DNA of 6,715 nt from an uncultured Lachnospiraceae bacterium (GTDB taxonomy: Bacteria; Bacillota_A; Clostridia; Lachnospirales; Lachnospiraceae). Location: NCBI GenBank assembly GCA_910587495.1, contig CAJUMT010000188.1:1-6715 (forward strand), in the 5' to 3' direction. This document shows positions 5,546-6,715 of this stretch, one piece after another (positions within the stretch are counted from its first letter, which is position 1; every line of letters begins with the position of its first letter). Below the pieces are notes generated by a model. It was not told the DNA's origin and searched no databases. It saw only the letters and a list, made by a program, of their open reading frames with translations. The position numbers were made by a program, and so were the translations under genes.

Positions 5546-6666
5546 ATGGATACGATTCAAAGCCAGAAAGAATTTCATCTATACAATGATATTAAAGAGC
5601 GCACCAAAGGAGAGGTGTACATAGGCGTAGTTGGTCCGGTCCGTACGGGAAAATCCACATTTATCAAGCGGTTTATGGACCTTTTAGTGCTTCCCAATAT
5701 GGAGGATGCCCATGAACGGGAGCGTGCTACGGACGAATTGCCCCAGTCTGCAGCGGGCAAGACGATTATGACCACAGAGCCGAAGTTTGTACCTAAAGAA
5801 GCCGTGGAGATCAATGTGGATGGGAAGATAACTGTAAAAATCCGATTGATCGACTGCGTAGGCTATATGGTGGAGGGCGCCTCCGGTCATCTGGAAAATA
5901 ATACGGAGCGGATGGTCAAAACCCCCTGGTCCGGGGAGGAAATCCCTTTTACAAAAGCAGCGGAGTTGGGTACGCATAAGGTCATCCATGACCATTCCAC
6001 TATAGGAATTGTTGTTACCTGCGACGGAAGTTTCGGGGAGATCCCAGTGGAAAACTACCAGGCAGCAGAAGAAAGGACCATAGACGAACTGAAGAAGCTG
6101 AACAAACCTTTTGTTATTCTTTTAAACACTACGAGACCTTTCAGCGAAACCGTTCGCAGGCAGGCAGAAGAGATGTTCCGTAAATACCAGATACCGGTGC
6201 TGCCGGTGAATTGCGAACAGCTGAAAAAAGAAGATATCACTATGATCTTAGAGCAGGTGCTTTTGGAATTTCCCCTGACGGAGGTGGAATACCAGATGCC
6301 CCGTTGGGTGGAGATGCTTCCGATGGATCATCCGGTCAAGCAGGAAATCATTGCGAAGGTATTGGAGATGATGGAAGAGTTTCATGTACTTCGGGATATC
6401 GGACTTGCCAATACAGACTGCGAAGGTCCGTCCGTGAGCCGTATGAAACTGGATCGGGTAGCGCTAAGTACAGGAACCGCTGTCTATTCTATAGATATGG
6501 AAGAAAACTGTTATTATCAGATGCTGAGCGAACTGACCGGTATGGAACTAAAAGACGAATATGATTTGATGGAGCAATTAAGAGAACTTTCCGCCATGCA
6601 AAAAGAATATGGTAAAGTCATAAAAGCCATGGACGCCGTGCGCCAGAAAGGATATGGCATGGTTCT
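5546..6666 (+). CDS. spoIVA: Stage IV sporulation protein A (spore coat ATPase), 3'-truncated
   Basis: Mother-cell protein that hydrolyses ATP to polymerise into the basement layer of the spore coat on the outer forespore membrane; in Clostridia it partners with SipL, in Bacillus with SpoVM (family knowledge). The first 373 codons are present, of about 490 in Bacillus subtilis. Landmarks: Walker A GPVRTGKST (30-38, Lys36), switch region DELPQSAAGKTIMTTEPKF (63-81), Walker B IRLIDCVGY (Asp103), STIGIVVTCDG (151-161), and LLNTTRP (192-198) where GTPases have NKxD. The middle domain follows from about 240 (EFPLTEVEYQMPRWV), ending in VRQKGYGMV. The start is fixed by homology at the N-terminus and by GGAGG 9 bases upstream. 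The C-terminal domain, needed for anchoring, is missing because the biological sequence ends near 6666; the frame stays open to 6715 only by reading adapter DNA. Confidence 0.96.
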
Positions 6667-6715
6667 AGATCGGAAGAGCACACGTCTGAACTCCAGTCAC
6701 ACAGCAAGATCTCGT
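6667..6715 (+). other. Illumina TruSeq-type adapter contamination with index
   Basis: From 6667 the sequence is the standard adapter beginning AGATCGGAAGAGC and ending CTCCAGTCAC at 6700 (34 bases, all matching as I know it). An 8-base index ACAGCAAG (6701-6708) and ATCTCGT (6709-6715), the start of the next adapter constant region, follow. The order constant-index-constant leaves little doubt. These 49 bases are not part of the genome and should not be annotated or translated. Confidence 0.98.

Noticed and set aside
6211..6564. Open frame of 117 codons on the + strand
   Set aside because: A different frame inside spoIVA, whose own frame is conserved throughout; Gly/Arg/Ser-rich translation typical of a shadow.

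Overview
The window looks like a chromosomal contig end from an anaerobic, spore-forming Firmicute of the class Clostridia, most likely a Lachnospiraceae-type gut bacterium. This rests on spoIVA (found only in endospore formers), a eukaryote-like (type II) NADP isocitrate dehydrogenase, a PTS-style trehalose-6-phosphate hydrolase, strong AGGAGG ribosome binding sites, and a base composition that is mixed rather than extreme. The genus is an inference; no rRNA or other taxonomic marker is present.

Layout: (1) 1-1236, + strand: 3' part of treC (trehalose-6-phosphate hydrolase), about 147 N-terminal residues missing. (2) 1241-1285: a strong stem-loop with T-runs at both ends, serving the convergent genes on each side. 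(3) 1325-2446, - strand: a ROK-family (NagC/Mlc/XylR type) repressor with N-terminal HTH and intact zinc ligands. (4) 2447-2706: AT-rich divergent intergenic region with promoter candidates in both directions. (5) 2707-3436, + strand: a two-gene toxin-antitoxin-like module, UPF0175 antitoxin plus DUF3368 PIN-like protein, overlapping by 8 bases and more AT-rich than its surroundings. (6) 3437-3561: a near-consensus promoter with extended -10 and an inverted repeat at the predicted transcript start. (7) 3562-4242 and 4282-5496, + strand: a GntR/FCD regulator and icd, probably one transcript. (8) 5499-5543: a 17-bp hairpin with one bulge that contains the Shine-Dalgarno of the next gene. (9) 5546-6666, + strand: spoIVA, the sporulation coat ATPase, cut at about three quarters of its length. 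(10) 6667-6715: not biological sequence but an Illumina TruSeq-type adapter with an 8-base index.

The genes are mostly independent: sugar catabolism (treC), a sugar-type repressor whose target is not visible, an inserted TA cassette, an organic-acid node (GntR regulator plus isocitrate dehydrogenase), and a sporulation gene. The most interesting biology is the icd-spoIVA junction. A transcript reading through from icd would fold the spoIVA ribosome binding site into a long hairpin, while a possible sigma-E promoter in the same 50 bases would start transcription inside the hairpin loop and release it. That would keep a mother-cell sporulation protein silent during vegetative icd expression. 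The most important technical finding is the adapter at the contig end, which spoIVA reads through in frame.
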